DNA of 6,960 nucleotides from Calditrichia bacterium (GCA_030430345.1 JAUIFT010000136.1:1-6960); one strand, 5' to 3'. Positions 1-5,965 are shown, counted from the stretch's first letter. Translations and numbers: made by a program. The notes: generated by a model not told the origin, from the letters alone.

Positions 1-1115
1 CTAGTGATTTACACAAAACCTTTAAAATTGCGATTACACCGCTCACCGAAACACCGGAGGAAGAAAATGAATTTTTCCTTTCGCCCGATCGCAAGCAGAT
101 TGCCTTCATTCGTGGACGGGGTCAGTTGATTGTGGCCGATATTTCCCGAAAGGTACTCTCCAATGAAAAAACCTTACTGGAGGGCTGGTCGACCCCAAGA
201 GGACTAGACTGGAGCCCGGACAGTAAATGGCTGGCTTATAGCCTCTCAGACCTTGATTTCAACTCTGAAGTGTACATCCATGCCGCCGACAACAGTCGGG
301 AACCGGTCAATATCAGCCTGCATCCGCGCCGCGATAATTCGCCCGTTTGGAGTCAGGATGGCAGCAAACTGGGCTTCTTATCTGATCGCAATAATGCCGA
401 TAATGACGTGTGGTTTGTCTGGCTGAGAAAAAAGGATTGGGAAAAAAACCAACGCGACTGGGAAGAATGGGAGGTAGAAAAGCAGGAGGAGAAAGACTCT
501 ACCAAAACGCCCATGGTGCAAATTGACTTTGAGGACATCCATGAGCGGCTGGTACAGGTTACCCAAATTCCTGGCAACGAAGGCGACCTGGCCATTAGTA
601 AAGATGGAAAGACCTTCTACTATTCTACCAATGGCGGCGGCTGGCAAGGGCAGGCCGGCAAACGGGCCTATATGAGCATCAACTGGGATGGCAAAGAAGA
701 AAAATCGTTGATCGATGATATTAACCTGAGCAACGTAACCTGGGACCCAAAGTATAAAGCGCTGTATTTTCTGGATAATAAAGGCAAAATCGCCTCCTTA
801 AGTCCCGGTAAAAAGCATGAATTTCTGGGTTTTGATGCTAAAATGACCATTCGTCACAAGGCAGAACACGAGCAGGTGTTCAATGAAGCCTGGCGGGCCA
901 TGAGAGATGGCTTTTACGATCCCCGTTTTCACGGACAAGATTGGGATGCCTTACGGCAACGCTATCAAGACAGAGTGATCAATGCCTCTACTGCACAGGA
1001 TTTCCGTTTTTTCTTTTTCTGCCACCCCTTTCAGGTAAAAGTGTTGCCGCCCGATAACTTTCCCATCGCGGATTTTGAAAACAACCGCACAGGCATCTTC
1101 ATCTTCGTGAGCTAA
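1..1115 (+). CDS. Tricorn-like S41 peptidase, N-terminal part only; 5' end outside window, 3' end lost at a breakpoint
   Basis: The frame is open from the window edge (first full codon at position 3), so the true start lies upstream; the TTG at 126 is internal. About 335 native residues are visible. They contain beta-propeller PD40/TolB-type repeats, with typical 'SPD(R/S)K' and 'SQDGSKLGFLSDR' strands at window residues about 28-37, 70-80 and 116-128. A charged Trp/Glu/Lys-rich insert follows at about 142-166. Next is the helical segment that precedes the PDZ domain in tricorn-like proteases ('EAWRAMRDGFYDPRFHGQDW', about 295-314). Homologues are large exported or periplasmic peptidases that degrade peptides. 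Their PDZ and Ser-containing S41 core should come next, but after 'AQDFRFFF' (about position 1014) the protein becomes unrelated: the last 33 or so codons, to the TAA at 1113-1115, are antisense uvrC. The product would lack catalysis. Family call is confident; whether the truncation is real in the genome is not known. Confidence 0.85.
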   Translation, partial: SDLHKTFKIAITPLTETPEEENEFFLSPDRKQIAFIRGRGQLIVADISRKVLSNEKTLLEGWSTPRGLDWSPDSKWLAYSLSDLDFNSEVYIHAADNSREPVNISLHPRRDNSPVWSQDGSKLGFLSDRNNADNDVWFVWLRKKDWEKNQRDWEEWEVEKQEEKDSTKTPMVQIDFEDIHERLVQVTQIPGNEGDLAISKDGKTFYYSTNGGGWQGQAGKRAYMSINWDGKEEKSLIDDINLSNVTWDPKYKALYFLDNKGKIASLSPGKKHEFLGFDAKMTIRHKAEHEQVFNEAWRAMRDGFYDPRFHGQDWDALRQRYQDRVINASTAQDFRFFFFCHPFQVKVLPPDNFPIADFENNRTGIFIFVS

Positions 1116-1913
1116 AGCGATTACATCACGATCTTCAAAATCCCGTAAAACTACTTTTTGCGGAACGAAACCGTAGCTCTCGATCATCTGGATCTGGTCA
1201 CGCAATCGGGCAGCACCTTCGAAATTCATTGCTTCCGCCTGGGCTTCCATTTGTTCGGTTAATTCAGTGATGAGATTGCGGGTTTTCCCCTTCAGAAATT
1301 GCTCAACCTGACGGATCATCGCCTGGTATTCTTCCTGACTCACCAATCCCTCGCAAGGGCCCTGGCAGCGTTTAATATGATAATCGAGACAGACCTTCAC
1401 TTTTTCCGCCTTGATACTTTTGTCATCGATATAATATTTACAGGAGCGAATCGGAAAGATCTTGTTCACCGTCTTCATGATATGCCGCAAATGCTTCACA
1501 TCGGTATAAGGCCCGAGATATTTGGAGCCATCTTTAATAATTTTACGAGTGACAAACACCTGGGGGAAAGGCTCTTTAGTGATGCGGATGTAGGGATAAG
1601 ATTTATCATCCCGCAAAAAGACATTATAACGGGGTTTATGCTCCTTAATAAGATTCGCTTCCAGAATCAACGCTTCAACTTCGGAATCAACCAGGATGGT
1701 ATCGATGCGCCGAATCTGCTTTACCAGCCGCTGGGTTTTTCGATCCAGGTTCCTGCTGCTTTGGAAATAAGAGCGCACCCGATTGCGCAGGTTTTTCGCT
1801 TTACCGACGTAAATGACTTTTTCCTTTTCATTGCGATAGAGATAAACACCGGGATTGGTGGGGAGATTCTTCAGTTTCTCTTCAACTTCGGCAGGCCATT
1901 TTTTCCGCGTCAT
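951..1913 (-). CDS. uvrC: UvrABC excinuclease subunit C, N-terminal half only (3' truncated)
   Basis: UvrC makes the dual incisions of nucleotide excision repair with UvrA and UvrB. The start ATG is at 1911-1913 with a weak purine-rich site (AAGAGA) upstream. Residues about 20-95 are the GIY-YIG nuclease domain: 'GVYLY' at 22-26, 'VIYVGKAKNLRNRV' at 33-46, and the metal-binding Glu expected in 'LILEANLIK' (Glu85). Cys158, 175, 183 and 187 fit the four-cysteine iron-sulfur site of UvrC (the C-x7-C-x3-C part is exact). The UVR/UvrB-binding helices are at about 215-247 ('NFEGAARLRDQI'). Family members are about 600 residues. Here homology stops at about residue 300-306 ('EKEKTEIL'), and the final 14 or so codons to 951 are antisense tricorn-like protease. 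The RNase H-like nuclease and helix-hairpin-helix domains are therefore absent, so the product should not support 5' incision. Identity is very secure; the truncation may be a breakpoint or an assembly artefact. Confidence 0.93.
   Translation of the reverse strand: MTRKKWPAEVEEKLKNLPTNPGVYLYRNEKEKVIYVGKAKNLRNRVRSYFQSSRNLDRKTQRLVKQIRRIDTILVDSEVEALILEANLIKEHKPRYNVFLRDDKSYPYIRITKEPFPQVFVTRKIIKDGSKYLGPYTDVKHLRHIMKTVNKIFPIRSCKYYIDDKSIKAEKVKVCLDYHIKRCQGPCEGLVSQEEYQAMIRQVEQFLKGKTRNLITELTEQMEAQAEAMNFEGAARLRDQIQMIESYGFVPQKVVLRDFEDRDVIALAHEDEDACAVVFKIRDGKVIGRQHFYLKGVAEKEKTEILCSRGIDHSVLIALP
996..1020. other. Breakpoint joining two truncated genes tail-to-tail
   Basis: Family-consistent sequence of the plus-strand protease and of minus-strand uvrC both end in this stretch, a pyrimidine-rich tract on the plus strand. 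The tract reads plausibly as native in both directions: 'DFRFFF' for the protease and 'EKEKTEIL' for UvrC. The exact switch point therefore cannot be fixed, which is what a join through a short shared sequence would look like. No transposon ends, target duplications or attachment-site features are visible. Joining the N-terminal half of one gene to the inverted N-terminal half of another is the outcome of an inversion with one end in each gene. It is also the outcome of an inverted chimera made during amplification or assembly. Confidence 0.75.
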
Positions 1914-2039
1914 TAACGTTGGTCTCTTGAATTTACCGGTTGCATTGACTCTTTATGACGATGATGAATACCGCAATGGAGTTGCTTTCACTTGATTCGC
2001 TGCATTGAAAAAGTGATTAAGATATTCATGTTAAGCATA

Positions 2040-2069
2040 AATTTAGGCATATAATTGCTGTCTAAGCAA
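2040..2069 (-). promoter_or_regulatory. Candidate sigma-70-type promoter for uvrC
   Basis: On the minus strand, TTGCTT (2064-2069) and TAAATT (2040-2045) are separated by 18 bases, about 130 bases ahead of the uvrC start. The 228-base gap between uvrC and the kinase-like gene (1914-2141) is AT-rich and holds nothing else I can support: no clear terminator and no RNA gene. The boxes match the consensus only in part, so this is a weak call. Confidence 0.3.
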
Positions 2070-2141
2070 GTGTTTGTTTGGCTTTTACTGATTCCCTAAA
2101 CTTACAGGCGACAAGGCAATTGAATGCAACCGGAGTAATTC

Positions 2142-3206
2142 TCAAAAAGGCTGCTGCAAACTTAAAGATATCTGAAAGGAAAGAATTTGCTCGCCTAAAT
2201 CCAGTAATAGTTTGCCGGGTAAATCCGCGAAACAAGCATACAGGAAATTAAGATCAAGATTATATTTCTCGGTAACGCTGTTTTGCTTGTTTTTCTTGCC
2301 GGATTCTATCAATATTTTTTCAGGATTGTTTGATAGATTGGTAAATTCGCCGGATATCTGAAAAGCGATTACAATCTCCGCATCCTTCCTGCTGCTACGG
2401 ATTAACCCCTGATAGCTTTTTTCTTCATCCACAAAGCGGCGCAGGAAGAGATATGCCTCCATAAATAAACCACTCAGCGCGGCGTAATTGCCTGAATAGG
2501 GGGGGAGGTTATCCGCCAGAGACAGCTGGCATTCGACGTGATGTTTAAAAAACAGGTCACTGCGCAAATGGGATTTGCTTTCTTCCAAGAACTGATTGAT
2601 GGAAATTTCAATCGTTTCCTGATAGCGTTCCCGATTAATTTTTTTGTTAAAGCCGCTAATCGTCTGCTGCAGTTGATAACCGGTATCGATGATTTCTCCT
2701 AAATCCGGTAAGTCGGGATGCTTGAAACGCAGCAATTCTGCTCGCCCAAACATTGTGCCGAGTGGTGTGTTTAAATTGTGAATGAACCCGGGTAGGAAAT
2801 GCGCCTGTTGCTGGAAAATTTTTTCCATAAAACTGTTTTTATTGGCAGCGGAATTATTTTCGAGTTTTATCAGTGCGGCAATGCCTTCCCGGCCACTTTC
2901 TCCCGGCCGGAGCCAGGTAACCGGTAAAGGCGGAGTTTCGTCGCCGTCTGGTGTTTGCCAGGAAAGCAGTCGCTCTTTCTTGGTATCGCTTTTTAATATT
3001 TGCCGAAAGTTTTCCGCGCTGATTTCATTTCTGTTCAGCAAGTGACTGTTGAGGTTGAACTTATCGAGATTGCCATTTTTCCATCCAAAAAAAGCTGCCC
3101 CGGCCGGCGAAATACTTTCCAGCTTCCCCTGGGTGGTGAAATGTAATAGTACCATTTTACCGGTCAATAGAAGAATGTCATGCAAGGGAGAAATTACGGT
3201 CATCAT
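2142..3206 (-). CDS. PAS/histidine-kinase-like sensor with degenerate ATPase domain
   Basis: The 354-residue protein has no membrane segment and should be cytoplasmic. Residues about 15-115 look like a PAS-type sensor ('LHFTTQGKLESISPAGAAFF'). Residues about 130-190 resemble a HisKA dimerisation helix pair with an H-box-like 'FIHNLNTPLG' carrying His143, followed by 'GRAELLR'. The C-terminal 160 residues sit where an HATPase domain should be. The N-box equivalent ('NYAALSGLFMEAYLFL', 240-255) has Glu where the Mg-ATP-binding Asn is expected, and no DxGxG or GxG motif is found. The end ('ILSFQISLSL') still resembles the last beta-strand of the fold. Known family members phosphorylate the H-box His and pass phosphate to a response regulator; this one probably cannot bind ATP normally. 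No response regulator is adjacent. Start: GAAGG lies 4 bases before the ATG at 3204-3206 and 7 before the next ATG (3201-3203), so initiation may be at the second Met. The sensor role is inference. Confidence 0.65.
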   Translation of the reverse strand: MMTVISPLHDILLLTGKMVLLHFTTQGKLESISPAGAAFFGWKNGNLDKFNLNSHLLNRNEISAENFRQILKSDTKKERLLSWQTPDGDETPPLPVTWLRPGESGREGIAALIKLENNSAANKNSFMEKIFQQQAHFLPGFIHNLNTPLGTMFGRAELLRFKHPDLPDLGEIIDTGYQLQQTISGFNKKINRERYQETIEISINQFLEESKSHLRSDLFFKHHVECQLSLADNLPPYSGNYAALSGLFMEAYLFLRRFVDEEKSYQGLIRSSRKDAEIVIAFQISGEFTNLSNNPEKILIESGKKNKQNSVTEKYNLDLNFLYACFADLPGKLLLDLGEQILSFQISLSLQQPF

Positions 3207-3307
3207 GCTGCCTTCAAATAAGGAGTGAATAATTCAGATATCAAGATGTAAAATGCCCGATAAAAAGCAGGCAGCGGTGATAAAACGCATGGATTGAAAT
3301 GAAGGGA

Positions 3308-3316
3308 ATTATATCA
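3308..3316 (-). promoter_or_regulatory. Extended -10 promoter candidate for the kinase-like gene
   Basis: The minus strand reads TGATATAAT, an exact TGnTATAAT extended -10 element, about 100 bases upstream of the start codon. No convincing -35 box precedes it, as is tolerated for extended -10 promoters. It lies between the upstream terminator (3354-3388) and the gene it would serve, which supports a separate transcription unit. Confidence 0.45.
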
Positions 3317-3353
3317 GTGAAAAAGCAGAAAAAAGGGGCAGGAAATCCACATT

Positions 3354-3388
3354 AAAAAAGGCAGACCGAAAAATCGATCTGCCTTTTT
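3354..3388 (-). terminator. Rho-independent terminator of the A-type carrier/DUF2480 operon
   Basis: A perfect 11-bp stem, AAAAAGGCAGA (3355-3365) with TCTGCCTTTTT (3378-3388), continues after one mismatch with three more pairs around an AAAA loop (3370-3373). It begins about 10 bases after the stop of the DUF2480-like gene. Leftward transcription would end in a run of U residues. The T-run on the other side makes it symmetric, so it could stop transcription in both directions. Confidence 0.9.
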
Positions 3389-3398
3389 GTTCTCACAT

Positions 3399-3680
3399 TT
3401 AAGAAGGGCGAACGTAGATTGGTACGGCACTACAGGGTTCTCCCCAGAAAATTCTTTTGGCATGAGGGGCCAGGTTCGCTGCAAGCACCAGGTAAGCCCA
3501 GGTCGGAATCGGCACTTTGTCGCAACCGGTGATGATCACCTTGGCGTCCTTATAATCGGTTTGCCAATCGATCGCAGCTACTTTTTCCCGAAAGATCTTT
3601 TCTCTTAGAATACCGCCTTCGAGAAAATCCATGATATCAAGTGTTTTGGTTTTCGGCGTTCTTACTTTTACTTCGCTCAT
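3399..3680 (-). CDS. Half-length DUF2480-like protein
   Basis: The 93-residue protein has no signal peptide or membrane segment. I recognise DUF2480 features from memory: 'FREKVAAIDW' (residues 30-39), 'GCDKVPIPTWAYLVLAANL' (52-70) and 'GEPCSAVPIY' (80-89), with Cys53 and Cys83. DUF2480 proteins of Bacteroidota are, as I recall, about 165-170 residues made of two similar halves. This one has a single unit that combines N-half traits (FREK..DW, PTWAY) with C-half traits (GEPCS.VPIY). The reading frame is intact and the gene is well bounded, so it looks compact rather than broken. Function is unknown; family members commonly lie in suf clusters. Start ATG 3678-3680 has an AGGAG 7 bases upstream. 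It follows the A-type carrier gene by 15 bases, so the two are very likely cotranscribed. Confidence 0.7.
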   Translation of the reverse strand: MSEVKVRTPKTKTLDIMDFLEGGILREKIFREKVAAIDWQTDYKDAKVIITGCDKVPIPTWAYLVLAANLAPHAKRIFWGEPCSAVPIYVRPS

Positions 3681-3695
3681 CTGAATTCTCCTGAT

Positions 3696-4037
3696 TTACG
3701 CCGAAAAGGACTGACCACAGCCACAAGTGCGTTCTGCATTGGGGTTGATCCATTCGAAACCGGAGCCATTCAGGCCATCGGTATAATCCAGTTCACTGCC
3801 GTTTAAGTACATGCCGCTGAAAACATCGACAAAAATTTTCACATCACCAAATTCCAGGACATTATCATTCGCCAACGGCGCTTCTTTAAATTCCATAAAA
3901 TAACTCAGTCCGGAGCATCCGCCGGATTTAACCCCAACACGCAGACCGTATCCTTCTTTGCCCTCTACTTGTTGAAGCTTGCGAATTTGTTCAACTGCTT
4001 TATCGCTAATCTTCACATTAATTTCCATGCCAATCAT
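3696..4037 (-). CDS. A-type iron-sulfur cluster carrier (IscA/SufA/ErpA/HesB family)
   Basis: The 113-residue protein is full length for the family. These small cytoplasmic proteins take Fe-S clusters from a scaffold and deliver them to target enzymes. The three conserved ligand cysteines are present: Cys41 in 'SGGCSGLSY' and Cys105/Cys107 in 'ERTCGCGQSF'. Family landmarks 'YLNGSELDYTDGLNGSGF' and 'NPNA' precede the CGCG. The start ATG at 4035-4037 is preferred because GAGGG lies 6 bases upstream; the in-frame ATG at 4026-4028 would leave 15 bases. It is the first gene of a two-gene operon with the DUF2480-like gene. I see no IscR-like operator, and no sufBCDS or iscSU genes within the window. 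The sequence alone does not decide between SufA, IscA and ErpA, so no symbol is given. Confidence 0.93.
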   Translation of the reverse strand: MIGMEINVKISDKAVEQIRKLQQVEGKEGYGLRVGVKSGGCSGLSYFMEFKEAPLANDNVLEFGDVKIFVDVFSGMYLNGSELDYTDGLNGSGFEWINPNAERTCGCGQSFSA

Positions 4038-4098
4038 GACAAACCCTCGTATTTATGTAAAATGCGTCTAATTCGTTTAATCTCAAGCTACAATTATA

Positions 4099-4127
4099 AA
4101 TATATAGTATAGATTTCTGCCTGTAAA
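4099..4127 (-). promoter_or_regulatory. Sigma-70-type promoter candidate for the iron-sulfur operon
   Basis: On the minus strand, TTTACA (4122-4127) and TATATT (4099-4104) are 17 bases apart, the optimal spacing, each differing from consensus by one base. It lies about 60 bases ahead of the carrier start codon, in very AT-rich sequence. This is the best-formed promoter in the window. Confidence 0.55.
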
Positions 4128-4158
4128 GGGAAATGAAACGAATTTCGTTAACAATTTT

Positions 4159-4188
4159 TTGATGTGTATTGGATTGTTTGGATACAAA
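4159..4188 (+). promoter_or_regulatory. Weak promoter candidate for the DJ-1-like operon
   Basis: TTGATG (4159-4164) and TACAAA (4183-4188) are 18 bases apart on the plus strand, about 175 bases before the DJ-1-like start. The boxes match only partly. If real, the transcript leader would carry the direct repeat and the GC-rich hairpin described below. Confidence 0.25.
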
Positions 4189-4260
4189 ATTTAGCGGAAA
4201 ATTTGTGATACTGCCCCGGAGAGCGTATATTTTTTTCGCCACGGGGGAAGTCGCTCAGAC

Positions 4261-4299
4261 AATATTCGCGATGGGGATCTGCAAAAAATATTTGCGATG
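4261..4299 (+). repeat. 13-bp near-perfect direct repeat, possible operator
   Basis: AATATTCGCGATG (4261-4273) and AATATTTGCGATG (4287-4299) match at 12 of 13 positions and start 26 bases apart. A weaker related stretch, TTCGCCACGGGG, lies at 4235-4246 and aligns with TTCGCGATGGGG at 4265-4276. Spaced repeats just upstream of an operon can be regulator binding sites, but no regulator gene is adjacent and the function is inference. Confidence 0.5.
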
Positions 4300-4304
4300 T
4301 TAAT

Positions 4305-4327
4305 GCGGCCTGAAAATATCGGGCCGC
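4305..4327 (+). repeat. GC-rich inverted repeat in the leader of the DJ-1-like gene
   Basis: GCGGCC (4305-4310) and GGCCGC (4322-4327) form a perfect 6-bp stem with an 11-base loop, ending 36 bases before the start codon. No T-run follows directly (a T5 run comes about 10 bases later), so it is not a convincing terminator. It could be a leader hairpin or a protein-binding palindrome. Confidence 0.45.
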
Positions 4328-4363
4328 CGGAAGTCAATTTTTCGAAACCGAGAGGGATATGTC

Positions 4364-5122
4364 ATGAGAAAGCTAATGATGCTTATTCAGGGGATTCTTC
4401 TATGCGCTTTAATGATCTTCGCTGGCTGGTATTATGACATGGACGGCGCGGAAAAACTGAATGTTTCTCTGAAAGATATTCCTGAATCTTCCGATGGAAA
4501 GATACTCAATGCTGCCTTCGTTTGCCTGGATGGCGTCTATAATTCCGAATTGATGGCTCCGTATGATATATTGCAACACACAATCTATCGGGATAAAAAT
4601 AACTACATCAATTGCTTTATTGTTACGCCGGACTGCAAGCCGTTCGTCACCTCGGAAGGCATCACCATTACACCGCATTATTCGTTTGACAATGTACCTG
4701 CCACGGACATCCTGCTGATTCCCAGTACGGAAACCAGCATGAGCAGCGATCTGGAAAATCAGGCTTATATGGACTGGATTCGGAAAACCATCGATGAAGC
4801 CCGCTATATCGTTACGTTATGTGATGGCGCTTTCCCACTGGCTGCGACCGGCGCCTTAAACGGATTATCGGCGACAACTTTTCCCGGCGATCGCGATAGC
4901 CTGCAGGCCCGTTATGCCGGAATTGATGTTCGCTATGATGTCAATTTTGTGGTTGATGGGAAATTTATTACGTCCGTTGGCGGTGCCCTTAGCTATGAAC
5001 CGGCCTTGTATCTGGTCGAAAAAATTTATTCCCGGAAGAACGCTGTTCGCACGGCACAAGGACTGGTGATCGACTGGCAGCTGGATCAAATTCCCCATTT
5101 GGTCGTAGGAAGGATGGAATAA
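4364..5122 (+). CDS. Membrane-anchored DJ-1/PfpI-like (class I glutamine amidotransferase fold) protein
   Basis: The 252-residue protein begins with a hydrophobic segment (about residues 5-24) after 'MRK', a signal anchor or uncleaved signal that would place the rest outside the cytoplasmic membrane. The DJ-1/PfpI domain covers about 47-225: 'FVCLDGVYNSELMAPYDIL' with the candidate acidic partner Glu62, a nucleophile elbow 'VTLCDGAFPLA' with Cys153, then 'GALNGLSATTFPGD' and 'ITSVGGALSYEPALYLVEK'. In many relatives an 'ATTHW' motif supplies a His after the nucleophile; here it reads 'ATTFP', so the third catalytic residue is not evident. The domain resembles the sensor half of GATase1-type AraC regulators, but there is no DNA-binding domain. 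Relatives include peptidases, deglycases, hydratases and non-enzymatic sensors, so activity cannot be named. Start ATG 4364-4366 has AGAGGG 7 bases upstream. It is the first gene of the plus-strand run. Confidence 0.8.
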   Translation: MRKLMMLIQGILLCALMIFAGWYYDMDGAEKLNVSLKDIPESSDGKILNAAFVCLDGVYNSELMAPYDILQHTIYRDKNNYINCFIVTPDCKPFVTSEGITITPHYSFDNVPATDILLIPSTETSMSSDLENQAYMDWIRKTIDEARYIVTLCDGAFPLAATGALNGLSATTFPGDRDSLQARYAGIDVRYDVNFVVDGKFITSVGGALSYEPALYLVEKIYSRKNAVRTAQGLVIDWQLDQIPHLVVGRME

Positions 5123-5125
5123 ATG

Positions 5126-5141
5126 AACCGTCGGAACGGTT
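5126..5141 (+). repeat. Small hairpin between the DJ-1-like and DUF6503-like genes
   Basis: AACCGT (5126-5131) and ACGGTT (5136-5141) form a perfect 6-bp stem with a CGGA loop, starting 3 bases after the stop codon. No T-run follows, so it is not a standard terminator. It could protect or process the mRNA between the two genes; chance is also possible. Confidence 0.35.
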
Positions 5142-5177
5142 TCAAGATTAACAGTCCCGGGATTTTCAGGAGTTATT

Positions 5178-5945
5178 ATGTCCATCTTCTCAAAGATGTT
5201 TAATTTGCTGTTTTTATTCAATCTGTTTGTTCTGATTTCTGTGCTTTATTCAGGGTCGGAAGCGACTGATGCCCAGGCAATTATCGATCGGGCGATTGAA
5301 GCACATGGCGGGAAACATTACCTGGCCAGCCGAATCAATTTCGATTTCCGGGACCGTCATTATGTAAGCGAGCGTCGTGGGGGAGTTTACCATTATCAAC
5401 GAATTTTCAGCGACAGCAGCGGCCGGGTGAACGATCATCTGACCAATGAGGGCTTTTTTCGGGAAGTGAATGATGAAAGAATCGATCTTGGTGAAGAATG
5501 GAAAAGTAAATATGCCAATTCAGTAAATTCCGTGATTTATTTTGCCTTGCTGCCCTATGCGTTAAACGACCCGGCCGTGCAGAAGCGATACCTCGGTGAG
5601 GGAACCATTGGTAATGAAAAATATCATGAAATTGAAGTCACTTTTCGCCAGGAAGATGGCGGCAAGGATTATGAAGATGTTTTTGTTTACTGGATTCACC
5701 AGAAAAAAAATACCATGGACTACCTGGCCTACGAATTTCACACGGACGGCGGTGGCACCCGCTTTCGGGCAGCGTTTAATCAACGGAAAGTGAATAATAT
5801 CCTTTTTGCTGATTACCACAATTACAAAGGACCGCCACCGGGCGTTGATCTGGCCACCTTTGATACGCTTTTTCAGGCGGGGAATCTTAAAAAAGCCTCG
5901 GAAATCGTCCTGGAAAATGTTACTGTTACGCTCCTGAAAAACTAA
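5178..5945 (+). CDS. Secreted DUF6503-like protein
   Basis: The 255-residue protein has an N-terminal signal segment (hydrophobic about 9-24; likely processing near 25-30, with no lipobox Cys). The mature part begins 'AIIDRAIEAHGGKHYLASRI' (35-54), the 'AI.AHGG' opening seen in LolA-like exported proteins. It continues with stretches I recognise from memory as DUF6503: 'FDFRDRHY' (55-62), 'KYANSVNSVIYFALLPYALN' (111-130), 'EDVFVYWIHQKK' (166-177) and 'DYLAYEFHTDGGGTRFR' (181-197). It is near family length. Function is unknown; an exported beta-rich protein that binds lipid or another hydrophobic ligand is a guess from the LolA-like opening. AGGAG lies 6 bases before the ATG at 5178. The 55-base gap after the DJ-1-like gene suggests cotranscription of two extracytoplasmic proteins. 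Confidence 0.75.
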   Translation: MSIFSKMFNLLFLFNLFVLISVLYSGSEATDAQAIIDRAIEAHGGKHYLASRINFDFRDRHYVSERRGGVYHYQRIFSDSSGRVNDHLTNEGFFREVNDERIDLGEEWKSKYANSVNSVIYFALLPYALNDPAVQKRYLGEGTIGNEKYHEIEVTFRQEDGGKDYEDVFVYWIHQKKNTMDYLAYEFHTDGGGTRFRAAFNQRKVNNILFADYHNYKGPPPGVDLATFDTLFQAGNLKKASEIVLENVTVTLLKN

Positions 5946-5965
5946 TTTTGAAAAATTGAGGCATT

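Larger units (their letters stand above)
4038..4363. other. Divergent intergenic region with promoters and repeats
   Basis: This 326-base AT-rich stretch separates the leftward iron-sulfur operon from the rightward DJ-1-like operon. It holds a good promoter candidate for the leftward operon, a weak one for the rightward operon, a 13-bp direct repeat (4261-4299) and a GC-rich inverted repeat (4305-4327). A 74-codon open frame on the minus strand (4018-4242) overlaps the carrier gene's start, has no family features, and I do not consider it a gene. No RNA gene or riboswitch is recognised. Confidence 0.6.

Noticed and set aside
1299..1916. 205-codon plus-strand open frame lying across uvrC
   Set aside because: It is wholly antisense to clearly conserved UvrC coding sequence, has no family features and no ribosome site. 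Long antisense frames are common over conserved genes.
2050..2055. Perfect TATAAT on the plus strand
   Set aside because: No matching -35 box precedes it, and no plus-strand gene follows for over 2 kb.
4018..4242. 74-codon minus-strand open frame upstream of the A-type carrier
   Set aside because: It overlaps the carrier's start, spans the best promoter candidate, and its product shows no domain-like composition.
4214..4246. CCCCG/CGGGG pairing considered as a terminator or riboswitch stem
   Set aside because: The stem is only 5 bp with a 23-base loop, and there is no conserved riboswitch core or trailing T-run.
4865..5221. 118-codon minus-strand open frame under the DJ-1-like gene and DUF6503 start
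   Set aside because: It is antisense to two well-supported genes, including their ribosome sites, and has no recognisable motif.
5562..5819. Overlapping open frames on both strands inside the DUF6503-like gene (also 5596-5793 plus strand)
   Set aside because: They are shadows of a gene with strong family resemblance and have no independent start signals.
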